DNA from: Piper betle
Taxonomy: Eukaryota; Streptophyta; Magnoliopsida; Piperales; Piperaceae
Reading direction: 5' to 3'
DNA length: 64,000 nt
Assembly: GCA_033002965.1 (NCBI GenBank)
Contig: JAURVB010013235.1
Location: forward strand, 62,001-126,000
In this document: piece after piece, positions 24,131-40,560 of the stretch
Layout of the letters: the number at the start of each line of letters is the position of its first letter
Position numbering within the stretch: the stretch's first letter is position 1
Program-made: the position numbers and the translations under genes
Notes under the pieces: generated by a model
Databases searched by the model: none
What the model saw: the letters and a program-made list of their open reading frames with translations, nothing else
Told to the model about the DNA's origin: nothing

Positions 24131-25300
24131 TAGGGATACAATGCTGAATCTGTGGCACCCATGGATCCATCCCAGTCCTAATTCGAGAGCCATTCCCAAC
24201 CTTCCAGATTGCATTATCCTTCAATCTATTCAACCCAGCTTAATGCCTCGCCAAGCTTCAGATTCATCCTTTCTAACATTACGTGAAGGGGGCAGGGGTG
24301 GGGTCAGCAAGTGTAATTTTGTAACTACGGATTCGCTAAACACTGTTTTATATAAAAAAAGGTAAACACTCCGCTATAATTGCCTTGTTTTGTACCCCCC
24401 CAAAAAAGCGAGTAGTCAATTTATGAGGAATTAATTTATATTGGCGGTTTTAATGGCGTACCTGCTGCCGCTGCCGTACCCAAAAACTAAGGTAATCATT
24501 AGTAGAAAATAGTAGAGAAAAGGGCTTAATAAATGTAAATTATGTTGAGATAAAGTAATAGTTGAACGAGAGGGACAAAGGAAGAGACGTCAAAGGGCTT
24601 ATTACTCTCGGTAGGCTAATAATATATTTATTTTTAGTAATTTTTAATAATTTATATACATACATACATGATTGACCCCACAGAGACTAGGATGACTTAC
24701 TTGAGGATTTTTGATTTTCGAAGGGGAAAGCGAAGAGCCAAACATTGTGTAAATGAACCATTCTATTGTTTCATGCAAGGTGGCACTTCTCACTGCCACA
24801 TGCTCTGGTGACTCTGCCCGCGAATCCCCAGCAACGACGCATCTAACTATAATTGCTTTTCTGATGGATCAATGTGGCTTTCTCATGTGACATGTAGCTA
24901 TTGCGTAATTGTGGGTCGCTCGATCATTCTCATCCTATTACACTATCAAATATAGACATTAGACATTCACTATTGAACATGTAATTCCCCCCGCCCCCCA
25001 TTGGCCATCATTATTGATCTTTCTTTTTTTGGTACATTTATATGATCCATCACAGACAGTACGTGTGCTTAATTATATTGCTCTATGTATCACAAATTGG
25101 GTGCTTGTTACTGAATAAATGCAACTTACTGTAGCCATTAGCTACTAGCTATATAGCAACTAGCGATGATGTTTTTTTAAAAAATCACCGTAAGTCGACT
25201 CGGGAGGAATGGGTCGGGTAAGAGTCTTGGCTCTTACCGAACCGATCGAATGGTATTTGGGGAAGAAGATGACCTGAATGATGAACGATGATTGATGATT
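24131..25300. other. Intergenic, upstream of the V-ATPase B gene
   Basis: AT-rich spacer with no gene seen. The last 150 bases probably include the promoter of the V-ATPase gene. Confidence 0.5.
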
Positions 25301-26405
25301 GATTAAAAGGCCGTCTCCCACCTCAATCGCAGACCTCGCCAAGTCCGGTGGCGGAGAAGAGAAAGGCAATCGTATTTGTTCTATCCCCACCCGGGTATCG
25401 TCGTCGCCGTCTTCTCCTTTTATTTATCTCTCTTCTTCTTCTCCTTCTGTTTATCTTTTATGTAATTTTGTTTTTCTGTTATTTTCCATTTGTTGTGCTT
25501 GTTCGTCTTGGTGGTGATCGGATGTTGAGACCCTCTTTCGCTCCCCCCGCCGATGGGATGCCATGTCCGTCCTCCACCTTTTCTTCTTTAGCGCATAGTC
25601 AAGTTTGGTTGTTTTATTCTTGGAAAGCTTGCATCCGTTTCCCTTCCCTGTTCTTATGCGTTGAATATCGATTTTTCTTTTTTCCCGTTCGAGATCGTGT
25701 TTCGTCAAATCGTAGTACTTACATCGGCCGGCCACATTTGTGTCCCTACGTAGTGAATTGCTTGTCCCTTCGCATGGTGAATTGCGTCAACTTAGATTGG
25801 ATGTTTAAATAGTTATTTTGCGATTGTGCCCGCATCAATTTATACCTACTATGCTGATCTAGATATGATGGTAGGAGCAGTAATTGAATCTGAAAAATCT
25901 TCGTTTTTGTTTTGTTTGAGTTGGTTTTTGCGTAATTGGCGTTATCCAGATTTGATAGTAGGAGACGTTCGTGAGCTAATAAGACTCTCTTTTTTCCCTC
26001 AGTGCAGACGATTGAGATTTCAAATTATATTGATCCTTGTCTTTGTTTGATCAGTGTGCCTTTCTCAGTACTTGGCTGCATTCTTAGCAATTTGGTCTTG
26101 GCTGTGTTAGATTTGATACCATACACAGTTTACTAATCCTGTCGTGGCCTTCATAACTTTGATTTCTTTTTGAAGTATAATCTTAGTATATATGTTGGAT
26201 AAATTACCAAGTAACATCTTTTCTTAGCAATTTGGTCTTGGCTGTGTTAGATTTGTTACCATACACAGTTTACTAATCCTGTCGTGTCCTTCACAACTGT
26301 GATTTCTTTTTTGAAGTATATTCTTAGTATATACGTTGGAGAAATTACCGAGTAACATCTTTTTAATTAGTTCTTATGGCTTGCCTGTAGGCTCTACGTT
26401 TGGAA
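25301..26405 (+). promoter_or_regulatory. 5' leader of the V-ATPase B gene with a leader intron
   Basis: A GC-richer patch at 25300-25395 looks like a non-coding first exon. An acceptor (TTGCCTGTAG) ends at 26390, 15 bases before the start codon. The roughly 1-kb T-rich stretch between them reads as a leader intron, a common feature of strongly expressed plant genes. The donor near 25390 is not certain. Confidence 0.5.
26081..26361 (+). repeat. 140-bp tandem duplication in the V-ATPase B leader intron
   Basis: Units start at 26081 and 26221, both with TTCTTAGCAATTTGGTCTTG, and differ by a few substitutions and one inserted T. Period 140 bp. It lies just upstream of the leader-intron acceptor. 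Confidence 0.9.
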
Positions 26406-30833
<4,428 letters not shown>

Positions 30834-31919
30834 TTTTTTGGCTTTTACAAGAATGAGTTCGTTTTGGCTGAGTAGTCAATTTGGCAAACTTTGTTGTTGT
30901 CACATCTGTAGTCTGGACATAATTATTTTTTAGCTGCAGAAATGCTGCTTGAGAGACTATGAAGTTGTATTGTCATTCTGCAGACTGGTTCTTTGGAACA
31001 ATGCTTGTGTTAGAACCAAATACTAGTGCCCTTTGATTGTGCTATATATTTTTATGTCAAATAGTATGGTCTATATGTGAGTACTTTGGATACTCTTTTA
31101 TCTACCGAGGACCTGGAATGCAAATTACCAAATAAACATAATATTAGGAGAAAATTTTTTGTTATGATGACTAGAGTAGCATGAGCATTTTTATCAAAAG
31201 CACCAGTTTGGTTTGCCCATGAGGGGTATTAGCTGTATCTTGTTGTAGATTGCATTTTAATGGCGAGATAATTAGTTGGCAGCATTGAGTGCAAACTGCA
31301 ATGATTCTGAAAACCTGCATGGCGGCATTGTTCTTGTTTAGCTGTTTGAAACTATTATAAGTTTAAAGTTCGTCTACTTTGCTATCGTTCAATGTTTCAG
31401 AAAGAAACAGGCTTGGATGTCATTATGGTTCCTTGTCTGTGGGAAGCTGTACATGTTTACTTTCAAAGACGCCGGAAATACTTATAACTGCAACAGTTCA
31501 TTACAACAATGTAGATGAGCATTTGCCCTTGTCAATTCATGATTCGCAATGTTGCCGATAATGGAGTTAAAAATTTTGGGGATTCATCATGTTTTCCCTC
31601 ATTCGTACGCATCTGAAAAAAATAATTTAGCCAAAAAACTTGTTTTCTGCATAGATTTGTTTCATGGAGTGAATGCGAATGTTCAACGACGTTGATGTTC
31701 AATCTACAGTCTGCAAGGGAGTGCGCGCTCTTTTGTATTACCAAAAGGGCAGCTGAGCTCAAGCCCAAAATAACAATTCCATTGTGGATGTTCGGAAATT
31801 AGAATTAGAATGTAGGAAAACTACAGAATACATTATAACTTTTCGAAAGACTCGCCGAAAAAAAGAAGATTTGTACATGAATATATATATCATATAAGTG
31901 CTTGAATTCCCTTTTGAAA
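30834..31919. other. 3' UTR of the V-ATPase gene and spacer
   Basis: AT-rich. It probably includes the 3' UTR (to about 31080) and then spacer up to the last exon of the FAR1-related pseudogene. Confidence 0.5.
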
Positions 31920-34900
31920 TCAACTTTCCATGTTGGAGGGAGCTTGAGACGAGGAAAAGGGGCTATTCTCTGGAGGATGTGCCTGCTGGCAGACTGTGGA
32001 GGTCTGAGATTCAGAATTGGGTGTTCCCTGAAAATCTGTAGATGGTTGAGAAATAGGAGGTTGAGCTTCGTGGTGTAATGTAGCACATGAGTCGGGGAGT
32101 AGTGCGTGTACAACAGGAATTTGCAACTCAGGAAGTTGCGTTGATTGCTGGCATAAAGTGGGTGCTTGACAGGATTGCAGAGTCTGAACTTGCAAAGCTG
32201 GCTGTATTTAAAGCAAAATATTGTAAATGATCGTTCCAATTCGTTATCTGAAACTATAGCCAATGAACATACCGTGTAGACTTGACCATACAGCATAGTA
32301 CGTATCATTCCTCCCTCGGGGTGCCAATAAAATTGAGCAACGTAGGGAAATGCTAAACCTTCTTGAGTTCCAATTCCAGAAGCTGTGGATATTGTAAGTT
32401 AGGAAAATGTGGAGACTGCGAAGGGGTGCTTTTGGAAATTGCAGTCCCAGTAGTTGGCTTCTTTTGAATCATGTGATAATCACGTGGAAAAACATTAAAC
32501 ATCGTTACTTTGACGCGAATATAAGCATCAAATTTACCAAGGTATAAAGCATCTATCAGTTATATAGCTTTCTCTTTTTGGCATTTCTCTGATCGGCAGA
32601 AACTCCCTGGTTTCTTTGCGGGTGTTTTGCAGATACCTCTGCATTCTCAACATCTTCGATAAACACAATCTTTTGATGATCAACGGTTGTTTCAAAATCA
32701 GCTTCTTCTATTTGACGATTTGAATTGATATCATTAAGTTTCACTTGTGCTTCCGTCAAAAGGTTTCTCTACTATATCAGGGGCGACTTTCAGGCACCAT
32801 GAGTAGAGCTTGTCATAGCGCTCCATTGGTGACCGCGGTACCACATGTACAAAGGGACTACGTTTGTGATAATTTTGCTTAAATTTTTTCCTCGGTCACA
32901 AATGCATCCCGATGGAACTGTGTGGATCCTCATTTCTCTAAGGACCATAATGGCATGGGCACACAAGATACCTTTAAACTCGCATAGACAACATACACAC
33001 TGCACCCGTGTCTCATTAGCATCAAAAACTACTACATAAGACGATACTTGATCCTGCACATTCTCATAAACTACAAATTTTGAGATTGGTCCATCCTTCT
33101 TCTTGTCAAGTGATATGGTGCAATCTATGCATTTCCGTAGCTCGACTTGGAATATTCTGAACATATTTGTCGTGTACATAGCAGCAAAATGCTTTTCCAA
33201 CCTCGAACGAGATATTAAAGTTGGTTGCTTCTCATATAAACAATAACTTTCTATCAGAGTTTCCTTCTTATGTCTCCTTTTCAAAGCTTTCTCATATTCA
33301 TTAAGGAATTCCTGTAAAGAAGTCTGTGAGGTCACAGCACAATCAAAATAAGAATCCACACTCTCTGATTTACAAATGTTAGACATCCCAGCCTATAAGG
33401 TGGTTTTTACAAATGCAGGAACCCACCTATGGCGCTCCTCATAAAGTGACATCAACCATTCATTTTCCTCAAGATTGTATTCGGGGATCATTCCCTTCCA
33501 CCGTTCATCAAATTCCCCTTCTTTTAATGAGTCATACACTAACTAGGTCATCAATTCTAGCCTTGATGTCCTTGCACTTTGGATTACTAGCAAACTTCTT
33601 AGGGACCTCTTCCAGGATATGCACAAGCATAACCGGTGACGAGCATTAGGGAATGTTGGGATTAACCAAACAAACCAAATATAAATCTCCTATTTCAACA
33701 TATAATGATGAAAAATACCAAACAAATAGAAAGAGAAGACAGGATAATTTTACATGGAAAATCCTAAATTTGGATAAAAAACTACGGGGCAAACGGCCAA
33801 ATCAAATCCACTATATCACAATTTTGATATAGAATAGATGCATAGGAGAACAAACTCTCTAATAACAATTTAATGTACTTTCTACAAAATTGATATAAAA
33901 TCGTAGAAGATAATAAAGGAAGAATATTACAGAAATTACCATTGACGATTGTAAGCCAATTTCAACAAAACATTCACCTTTCTTCAATCTACACAATTTT
34001 TTTTCTTTCTTTGCAGCAGCAGTTTTTCTCCAAAATCCAAAAATCAAAAACCAAAGAAAAAAGTATCGTACTTTGCTTTTATTCCTTTCAACTAACCAAA
34101 TTTGGAAAATCTTAATTTTTGCCCAAAACAGGGTTATAAGTTCATGTATTTACAGAGGAGGGACAACCCAATAGGGAACACCTGTGCCGCAGCTTGTCCT
34201 ACCTCCTTATTCTGATCAGTTACCATGGCCTTTGGAGCAATGTCATCCATACAAGCCAACCATGCTTTGAATAACAAAGTATACGTCTCCATTCTTGAAT
34301 CTGAAAGCAACGCTACACCAAACAAAACAAGAGACCCATGGTGATCAACTCCAACAAATGTTGCGAATGGCATAAGGTATTTATTCTTCAAAGAGGTTGT
34401 ATCTAATGACACAACATCATTGAAATATGTGTATGAGACTCTAGACCTGGCGGTGGCCCAAGAGAAATTCCTCAAGTGAAGCGACCTTCCCCATCCAGAT
34501 CCATCATAAAAAGAAGCGTGGGTTTTCTTTATGTATCCAATGAAAGTAGTCAAGAACTATACGTGCATCTCCTTCTTCAAGGTTTGAAAATCTTGCTTCC
34601 GGAACATAGCTTTTGCAATATCTTTCCGCTAAAGACACATTCAGATCATCTCCTTTATCAGAAAGTAATTGAAAAGGCTGAGTTGTTGGTTGACTAGAAT
34701 GGCCACTGCCGTTGAGTTGTTTCTTTACGTACAAAGACAAATGCCTATGCGACCTATATAATTGAACTTGGCCAGGAGTACAAGGATGATTATGTTCCAA
34801 AATGAGATATTCCACATAGAACACACCATCACAATGAGCTCTAATAGTCATTCTAGCCCGACAGTTTGTCTTCTTGGACCTCTTTAGCCGTTTCGCACCA

Positions 34901-35262
34901 ATATCCGTAATGACTTTCGGCTTTCCTGATTTAGCACATGTAAATGTAAATTCATATTGTTTACCCTTTCTCCTTCTTGCATGCTGTCTGGTAATCCCAA
35001 ATCCTTTAAGATATGCATATCTGTGATAGAAATCATAAGCTTCATTAACTGTCTTGAAAACCATACCCACTTCAGGAACAAACTCATCATCTCCTTTGCT
35101 CATGTCAAAACTTTCCGCCAATTCCACTCTATCATCACTTCCACTCATAGCTACCTGTCCCAGATCATCAAGAATATCATTCTCATATTTTTTCTGATTG
35201 AAATCCTTGCTTGATTTTCCAATTTCTGCTTCCTCTGAAAGAATATCTCCTGGTTCCTCCAT
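31920..35262 (-). pseudogene. FAR1-related sequence (FRS) pseudogene, copy 1
   Basis: The FRS family are transcription factors domesticated from MULE transposases. The start ATG at 35262 opens a clean frame with the FAR1 DNA-binding domain (YDFYHRYAYLKGFGI to LEHNHP, about residues 75-160). The transposase-like domain (VSLDTTSLKNKYLMPFATFV, MVTDQNKEVGQAAAQVF) and a SWIM finger (VQCVCCLCEFKGILCAHAI) follow. Breaks seen: an extra T in the T-run near 34512, a 520-bp LTR insertion (33654-34173), and a frame change near 33620. There is also a TAGT duplication near 33535, a TGG-to-TAG stop near 33390, and a frame change near 32830. Gln/Pro/Ser-rich C-terminal exons may continue at 32759-32556, 32349-32273 and to a stop at 31920. 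The 5' third is still open and could yield a short DNA-binding protein. Confidence 0.85.
33654..34173. mobile_element. Small solo LTR (copia-like) inside the FRS pseudogene
   Basis: Starts TGTTGGGATTAACC and ends CCCAATA (probably CCCAACA before a C-to-T change), giving the TG...CA inverted ends of an LTR. It is flanked by the 5-bp duplication GGGAA (33649-33653 and 34174-34178). Removing it restores the Val-Phe-Pro-Asn-Ala-Arg-His run of the FRS transposase domain. Length 520 bp and terminal sequence suggest Ty1/copia, but orientation and family are not proven. Confidence 0.8.
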
Positions 35263-36425
35263 CTACCTTATGATAATGCCAGAATGAACACAAAAACTTT
35301 GCACTTCCTGGCTTCTTCATAGACGAGCAATTAACTGCTTCTTTACAACTTCAACTGGCAAACCAAGCCCGAAGTACATACACCAGATGGTTTTGACCAG
35401 AAGACTAAGTGAAAGTGAAGATCAGCAGTAAATCAAATAAACAATGCAGAACAACAAAGCCGCATTTAAACAGTTCCAAACAATTTGCACAACATTCTGG
35501 AATAAGTAACCCAAATAAACTGAATACTCATTAGTTGCTGGACTTATAAGCTACAAATTGACAACAGCAATTCAAAGTAAAAACAATCTGTCACCCATTC
35601 AATCATTCAAGAAAAGATGTATGCTCTGGAAAACCTAGTTGCCATAGATTCATTTCCAACAGCGAGTGCAGCAGGTACCATATATTATGATTATTGGACA
35701 ACACAAAGAAACAACATATGCCAACTTTCAATGAAAAAAGGGGCCCAAACAATTCTTTTAAAACGGGGTATCAATGAACAAAGCGGTTAAACTGCCAAAA
35801 AAAAAGACATTACGTTCTCCAAACAGTGCTTTCAAGCAAGTAAAATGAACTGGTTGGTACAAACAAAATTTTCGTCGATCTTTTCTCAAACCAAACTAGT
35901 CTACCCACCTTCCAACAAAGAATTCTTAGACATTGTTGATGGCAAACAACTATCACATACCATTCAAAGTCTACAACCAGCTAGCACAGACAATTCAAGC
36001 TACCAAAATCTTGATTATGTTAAAAGCTTATAAATAAAAATTGGAATTTTCAGAAAATACTGATTGAGTGAAGCTCATCTTGTGATTAATAATTGCAAAG
36101 ATATTTGTATCGATTTCGAGGGGAAAAATTAAATAAATCACACAAAAATAAATGTTGGCAAGGAGGGAGAATGAGCTCTGAGTTTCTCATCCAGAAAATG
36201 AGTGACATCGTGCTGACATCGTGACCATTGTGCGGGACCCACGTCGTTTGATCGTACTGCGCACGACGTTTAGGGGGAAGCCGTAGATGATATATTACCA
36301 CAAGTTCCGTGGGCCTGGATAGGCCCATTAAAAGCCCATGAAGGCCCAATAAGCACCTTGCTAACCTCCGTCATCCCCGCAAACTATGGCTCAGCATCCC
36401 CTAAGAAAAATATGATGTGGTCAGA
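35263..36425. other. Intergenic
   Basis: AT-rich spacer upstream of the FRS pseudogene. It may contain old leader exons of that gene. No coding content is recognised. Confidence 0.5.
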
Positions 36426-36429
36426 ATTC

Positions 36430-37180
36430 ATGGTTGCATAAATTGGAATCGGAATCGGAATCGGTCTGAATCGGCCAGGAATTGGTTCAGTTGAATCGGT
36501 CTAAATTAATTTAATCGGTCATATATAATAATTTGACAATTCATAGTATAAATATATTAAGATTAAGTGTTGATGTTATTTTGATATTATTCTGTGTATT
36601 ATAGTTTATGATATTTTTAAATATTTTTTAAGATTTTTTAAAATTATTTAGAAATAATTATTATTTTTAACTCGAGTTAGACTCAAGTCAACTTTTAATT
36701 ACGAGAATGCCACCCTCCGCTCTTTACCCCCGCCGCTGCCGGCGGCGAGTCTCGCGGCGGCAATGACGGAGGATGTCAGCAGCCCAGTCGGACAAACAGT
36801 CCGCGGCCCGGAGTCAGCGGCGGCGACGTTGCGAGGTCGGCAGCCCTGTCGGCGGCGAGCCCGGAGTCGGGGACGCATGACGAAGGGCGGAAACGGGGCG
36901 GCGGCGGGCGGACGAGCGGCGGCGGTGTGGGGGAGCGGGTTTGATTTTAGGTTTTTAAAATCCAAATTACCATTTTACCCATGCTTAAATAATTTAATAA
37001 AAATCATACCTAAGGTATTTTAATAATTTCTTAAAAAAACTAATTCCGATTTAATCGGCCGATTCCGATCCGAGTTAAATCGGTCGGAATCGACCGAACT
37101 CGGGCGATTCGGTGACCGATTCGGCCCCGAAATTGGATCGGCGCGATACCGATCCGATTTAAATCGGCCTATTCGGTACA
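36430..37180 (+). mobile_element. GC-cored element with AATCGG repeats (copy 2)
   Basis: Opens with repeated GGAATC/AATCGG (36447-36520), then an AT-rich tract. The ACTCGAGTTAGACTCAAGTC palindrome lies at 36670-36690, followed by the TACGAGAATGCCACC junction at 36698-36713. A GC-rich core (36715-36945) follows, then an AATCGG/CCGAT-rich end (37040-37170). It matches 14140-15210 read on the minus strand. No transposase is present. Exact termini are unclear. Confidence 0.55.
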
Positions 37181-37387
37181 TAAGACGGTCAGATGATTGG
37201 GACGGCGTTATTCGTTGCTTTTTAAAGGAATAATTCATTCCATTATAGATCAAGTTATTTATTTTCTTCAATCCAATCGGGGAAGACCAAAAAGCACACA
37301 TGAACATACAAATTACAGGGTGGCAAAGCAATACAATCCCACCCAGAGTGAGGGAAGACGTAATCAGGTCTCAGACGAACATGGACG

Positions 37388-37969
37388 CTAATAGTGCATG
37401 ACATAGATGTTGTACTCTACAACAGCGTTGTTAGTTTTGAGATCTATGGAGTAAGTCCGAGCTTCGGCATAGCCGCTTGCCCACCGGAAGAGGCCGCTCC
37501 CTCCGACGATTGGCATCTCTCGGACGTCATTGAAGATGGCGTTCCTCCCTAGCAGGCTTAGCGTACTTCCATTGTATTTGCCACTGGTGAATGCAAAGTT
37601 GAAGATCATTGCGAAGGCCAAATCCTCTTGCGACGCTGACGCATACATTCCCTGGGCCTGACCCACCCGAGTCGATGTCAACTCCGGCCCTTCCGTCAGT
37701 GGGTCGTCAGCGATGAGCAAGATGCCAAAAGCCATGGTGGATGTGTTGGTGTTGGGACCTTGAGCCACTGGGATGGCCGTGGGTTGAGGCGGTGCCGTAA
37801 TTATGTCATGGAAGTAGAAATGTAGGTGGGTGTACTTTTCCTGGCCATGCACCGGAAAATGTGACCGGGGAGGGTCTTCCCCTCCGGCATTGCTCACCGG
37901 GAAAGTGAACAAAAGGAGAAATGAGAAAGCTAGGATGAGGATAGCCTTCTCCTTCATGGCTATAGCCAT
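37388..37969 (-). CDS. Dirigent protein
   Basis: Secreted dirigent-family protein, intronless as usual. Family members guide stereoselective coupling of monolignol radicals in the cell wall or are involved in stress responses. The 193 residues are typical. Start MAIAMKEK leads into a signal peptide (ILILAFSFLLLFTFPVSNA, cleavage near residue 29). Then come THLHFYFHDI (conserved motif I), GILLIADDPLTEGPE, VGQAQGMYASASQ, and LAFAMIFNFAFTSGKYNGSTLSLLGRN read in two overlapping blocks. MPIVGGSGLFRWASGYAEA is the family GGSG-F-ARG motif, with Ser in place of the usual Arg. Two possible N-glycosylation sites (NTST, NGST) are visible. The substrate is unknown. An in-frame upstream extension is not signal-peptide-like and lies over the TATA box. 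Confidence 0.93.
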   Translation of the reverse strand: MAIAMKEKAILILAFSFLLLFTFPVSNAGGEDPPRSHFPVHGQEKYTHLHFYFHDIITAPPQPTAIPVAQGPNTNTSTMAFGILLIADDPLTEGPELTSTRVGQAQGMYASASQEDLAFAMIFNFAFTSGKYNGSTLSLLGRNAIFNDVREMPIVGGSGLFRWASGYAEARTYSIDLKTNNAVVEYNIYVMHY

Positions 37970-38004
37970 TGCAAATTTCGTTGAAGAGCACAATGCTACA
38001 TCTA

Positions 38005-38017
38005 TTATATATATATA
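38005..38017 (-). promoter_or_regulatory. TATA box of the dirigent gene
   Basis: A TATATATATA run lies about 40 bases upstream of the modelled start codon, which predicts a very short 5' UTR. It also argues against the upstream in-frame extension, which would include the TATA box. Confidence 0.6.
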
Positions 38018-39202
38018 GCACATAAGCAGGGAAGACATCTAATCCTTGGGATAACATAGTTATTTCGGCATGAGAGTAAAAAATGTTGCTTTGGTCATGT
38101 ATGTTACCTGCCGGCTGCTCTACTCTTTCAACTTCAATACTGTTTGACTGAAGCCAGCTTATAAAATCTGAAACTAGCAAGCCAACATTTTGTAACTGAT
38201 AAAATATATCACAAATGAATGAGATATATTTCGGAAGCGTAAGGAAGTAAGTTATTGACATATTCAAAGTCTTTGGCAGGAATGATAAAACTAGACGCGG
38301 GAAAAGGATACCTCATCTGGAAATGAATACCTTAAGCACCCATTCATGAATTTCGATCGTCACAAAACCATGAAATCTGCCTCCAGAGTCTCAATGGACG
38401 GGTTGGAGAGATCATGGAATATCCAGAATATATTTTCTTAACGATTTACTGTATATATTAATTAAGTCAACGGAGGGAACGGAGGAGAGAAAAGTAAAGA
38501 AATTACTTCATGAAAGGGAACAAGGAGAAGTGCTCCACCAGCGACTGCCAACAACTCAATTTTTTACAACCATAGTTGCGTATCAAATTGTACCAGTGAC
38601 TTCCACCAACCAGCATGATTTCCAAATAATGTTATTGCACTGGAGATAACGCCTTTCAGGGATGACTTTGAAATTAGCCTCTCACGACGGCCAGCAAATT
38701 AGTACTGAAATTAGACCTGACAAGCTAATGACACACTCATAAATTCATCAAGCTTTTCAAATTAACTTGTCAAATCATCGAATAGCAGAAATATGAATGC
38801 CCATTATTGCCAGAGAACACTAGAAGCAGGTACCTAATAAACCAAACTTGTCGATTGTTAAGTAATTAAATAACTTAAATCTAAAAAAATGCAGGAATCA
38901 ACATATTAGCTATTTGCTTGGAAGTTACATGAAAGCTATCTCAGAACGTCACAAACAAATGTTAAGTTTAGTAGTCTATGGGTCGGTTACTGTTTACATA
39001 AAACACCTATAAAATATTACAACAAAGAGAGACTTTTCAGATGGTGCCTCTTTTGAAGTGCACATTACGCACCTAGAATCATGGATTATACATCGTTCCT
39101 AGCTGCAATTGGATGAACGAGGCCCTCAATAATCTGTACATATATCGCCTTTGCATCTTCAAAAAGCAAAGCTGTCGACTCAAAACCTAGCAAGAAAAGT
39201 AT
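38018..39202. other. Intergenic
   Basis: Upstream region of the dirigent gene and spacer. A 153-codon open frame overlapping the dirigent 5' end shows no homology. No gene is seen. Confidence 0.5.
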
Positions 39203-40280
39203 TTACAATGAACTACAAATTGCACAATCTACTTGATGAGCAACGAATGTTCCACAATCAGCTGCTTCAACTCCACTTTTAGAATCATACTCGTTAAGTT
39301 TCCCCGTTGCTTCTGTCAAAAGCTTTAAGAGAAAGTCATATCTTTCAGTCGACATCCTACATATCTCCACCATGTTAGGGATCAGATAAATGCACATTGA
39401 ATAAAGCTTGTCATAGCGCTCCAGTGGCAGCCCTAGTACAAAATAAATAGATGGGGGGCATATGTGAGAATTGCATTTGAAGTTTTCAGCCATCTGTTGC
39501 AAATGTATCTGGTAGGAATCGAGTTCATCCTCATCTCCTTGAGAACCATGATGGCATGGGCACACAAGATGCCACTGAATTCAAATAGACAACATATACA
39601 CTGCACTTTCATCTCTTCTTCCACAAAAACAACTTCATAAGTGAACATTTTGTCGTGCACATCCTCACAAACTCGAAACTTGGAAATTGGCCCATCTGTA
39701 TCAGTGAGTAGTATGATGCAATCCATTCATTTTATCAGCTCGTTCTGGAATTTTTCAAACATGCTTGCTGTGTACAATGTGGACAAATGCCTTTCCAACA
39801 TCAACCGAGACACGAGGCAGTTGTTTACCACAAGAATCAAAATCTACTATTGTCTCTTTATCATATTTTCCTTTCCAAGCATTGTCATAGTTCTTAAAGA
39901 AATCGTGTTAAGAAATACATAATATGACTGATTTGCCAAAATAAGACTCAACTCTCTCCATCCTACGGAGACTGGACATCCCAGCCCAAAAATTATTCTT
40001 CACAAAAGCAGGAACCCATTTTTGCCGACCAGCACACAGTGATTTCAGCCATTCATTTTTCTTAAGACCATACTCCAGGATCATTCCATCCCACTTTGCT
40101 TCAAACTCCATTTCTCTTAATGAGTCATAGACTACATCATCAAGTCTGTCCATGATTTCTTTGCACTTTGAATTAGTGGCCACCTGCTTTGAGACCATTT
40201 CCAAGATCTGCTGCAGGCATAGCCGATGACAAGAGTTAGGAAACAACTCTGCCACTGCATCTTCTACCTCTTTAAATTGT
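39203..40280 (-). pseudogene. FAR1-related sequence pseudogene, copy 2 (3' half only)
   Basis: Paralogue of the FRS pseudogene at 31.9-35.3 kb, lacking the whole DNA-binding half. It begins within the transposase-like domain (ELFPNSCHRLCLQQILEMV). It continues with WVPAFVKNNFWAGMSS, which keeps the Trp lost in copy 1. It breaks in frame near 39915 and has a Cys-to-stop change (TGA) near 39732. The SWIM finger follows (VQCICCLFEFSGILCAHAI), and the 3' part is ERYDKLYSMCIYL to a stop at 39203. No start is possible at this end, so it is a dead fragment. Confidence 0.85.
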
Positions 40281-40460
40281 TATTAGTAATTAGTTATTAT
40301 CATGGATAATATTATCATAATAATGCCCATTTTGTCGTCATTCTCATTCTCACCACGTTTTTATTTTTGACTTTTATTTTTAATTTATGTTGATAAATTT
40401 GTTCGAAGAATAGGGTGTGTCCTTTTACCCTAATTATGATACGTATTACCATCAGTAAAG

Positions 40461-40560
40461 CTTGCTCTGGATCCATATGATATATAAATAAAAAAACTTG
40501 CTTTGGATCCATATAATATATAAATAAAAAAGCTTGCTTTGGATCCGTATAATATAATCT
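40461..40560 (+). repeat. Three tandem copies of a 37-bp AT-rich unit
   Basis: The unit contains CTTGCTTTGGATCCATATAA followed by ATATAAATAAAAAA. The three copies begin near 40463, 40497 and 40532, and the last is partial. It lies in spacer between the FRS fragment and the TPR-thioredoxin gene. Confidence 0.75.

Noticed and set aside
40461..40560. Possible CRISPR-like array
   Set aside because: Only three direct repeats without unique spacers, in a plant nuclear sequence; a simple tandem repeat.
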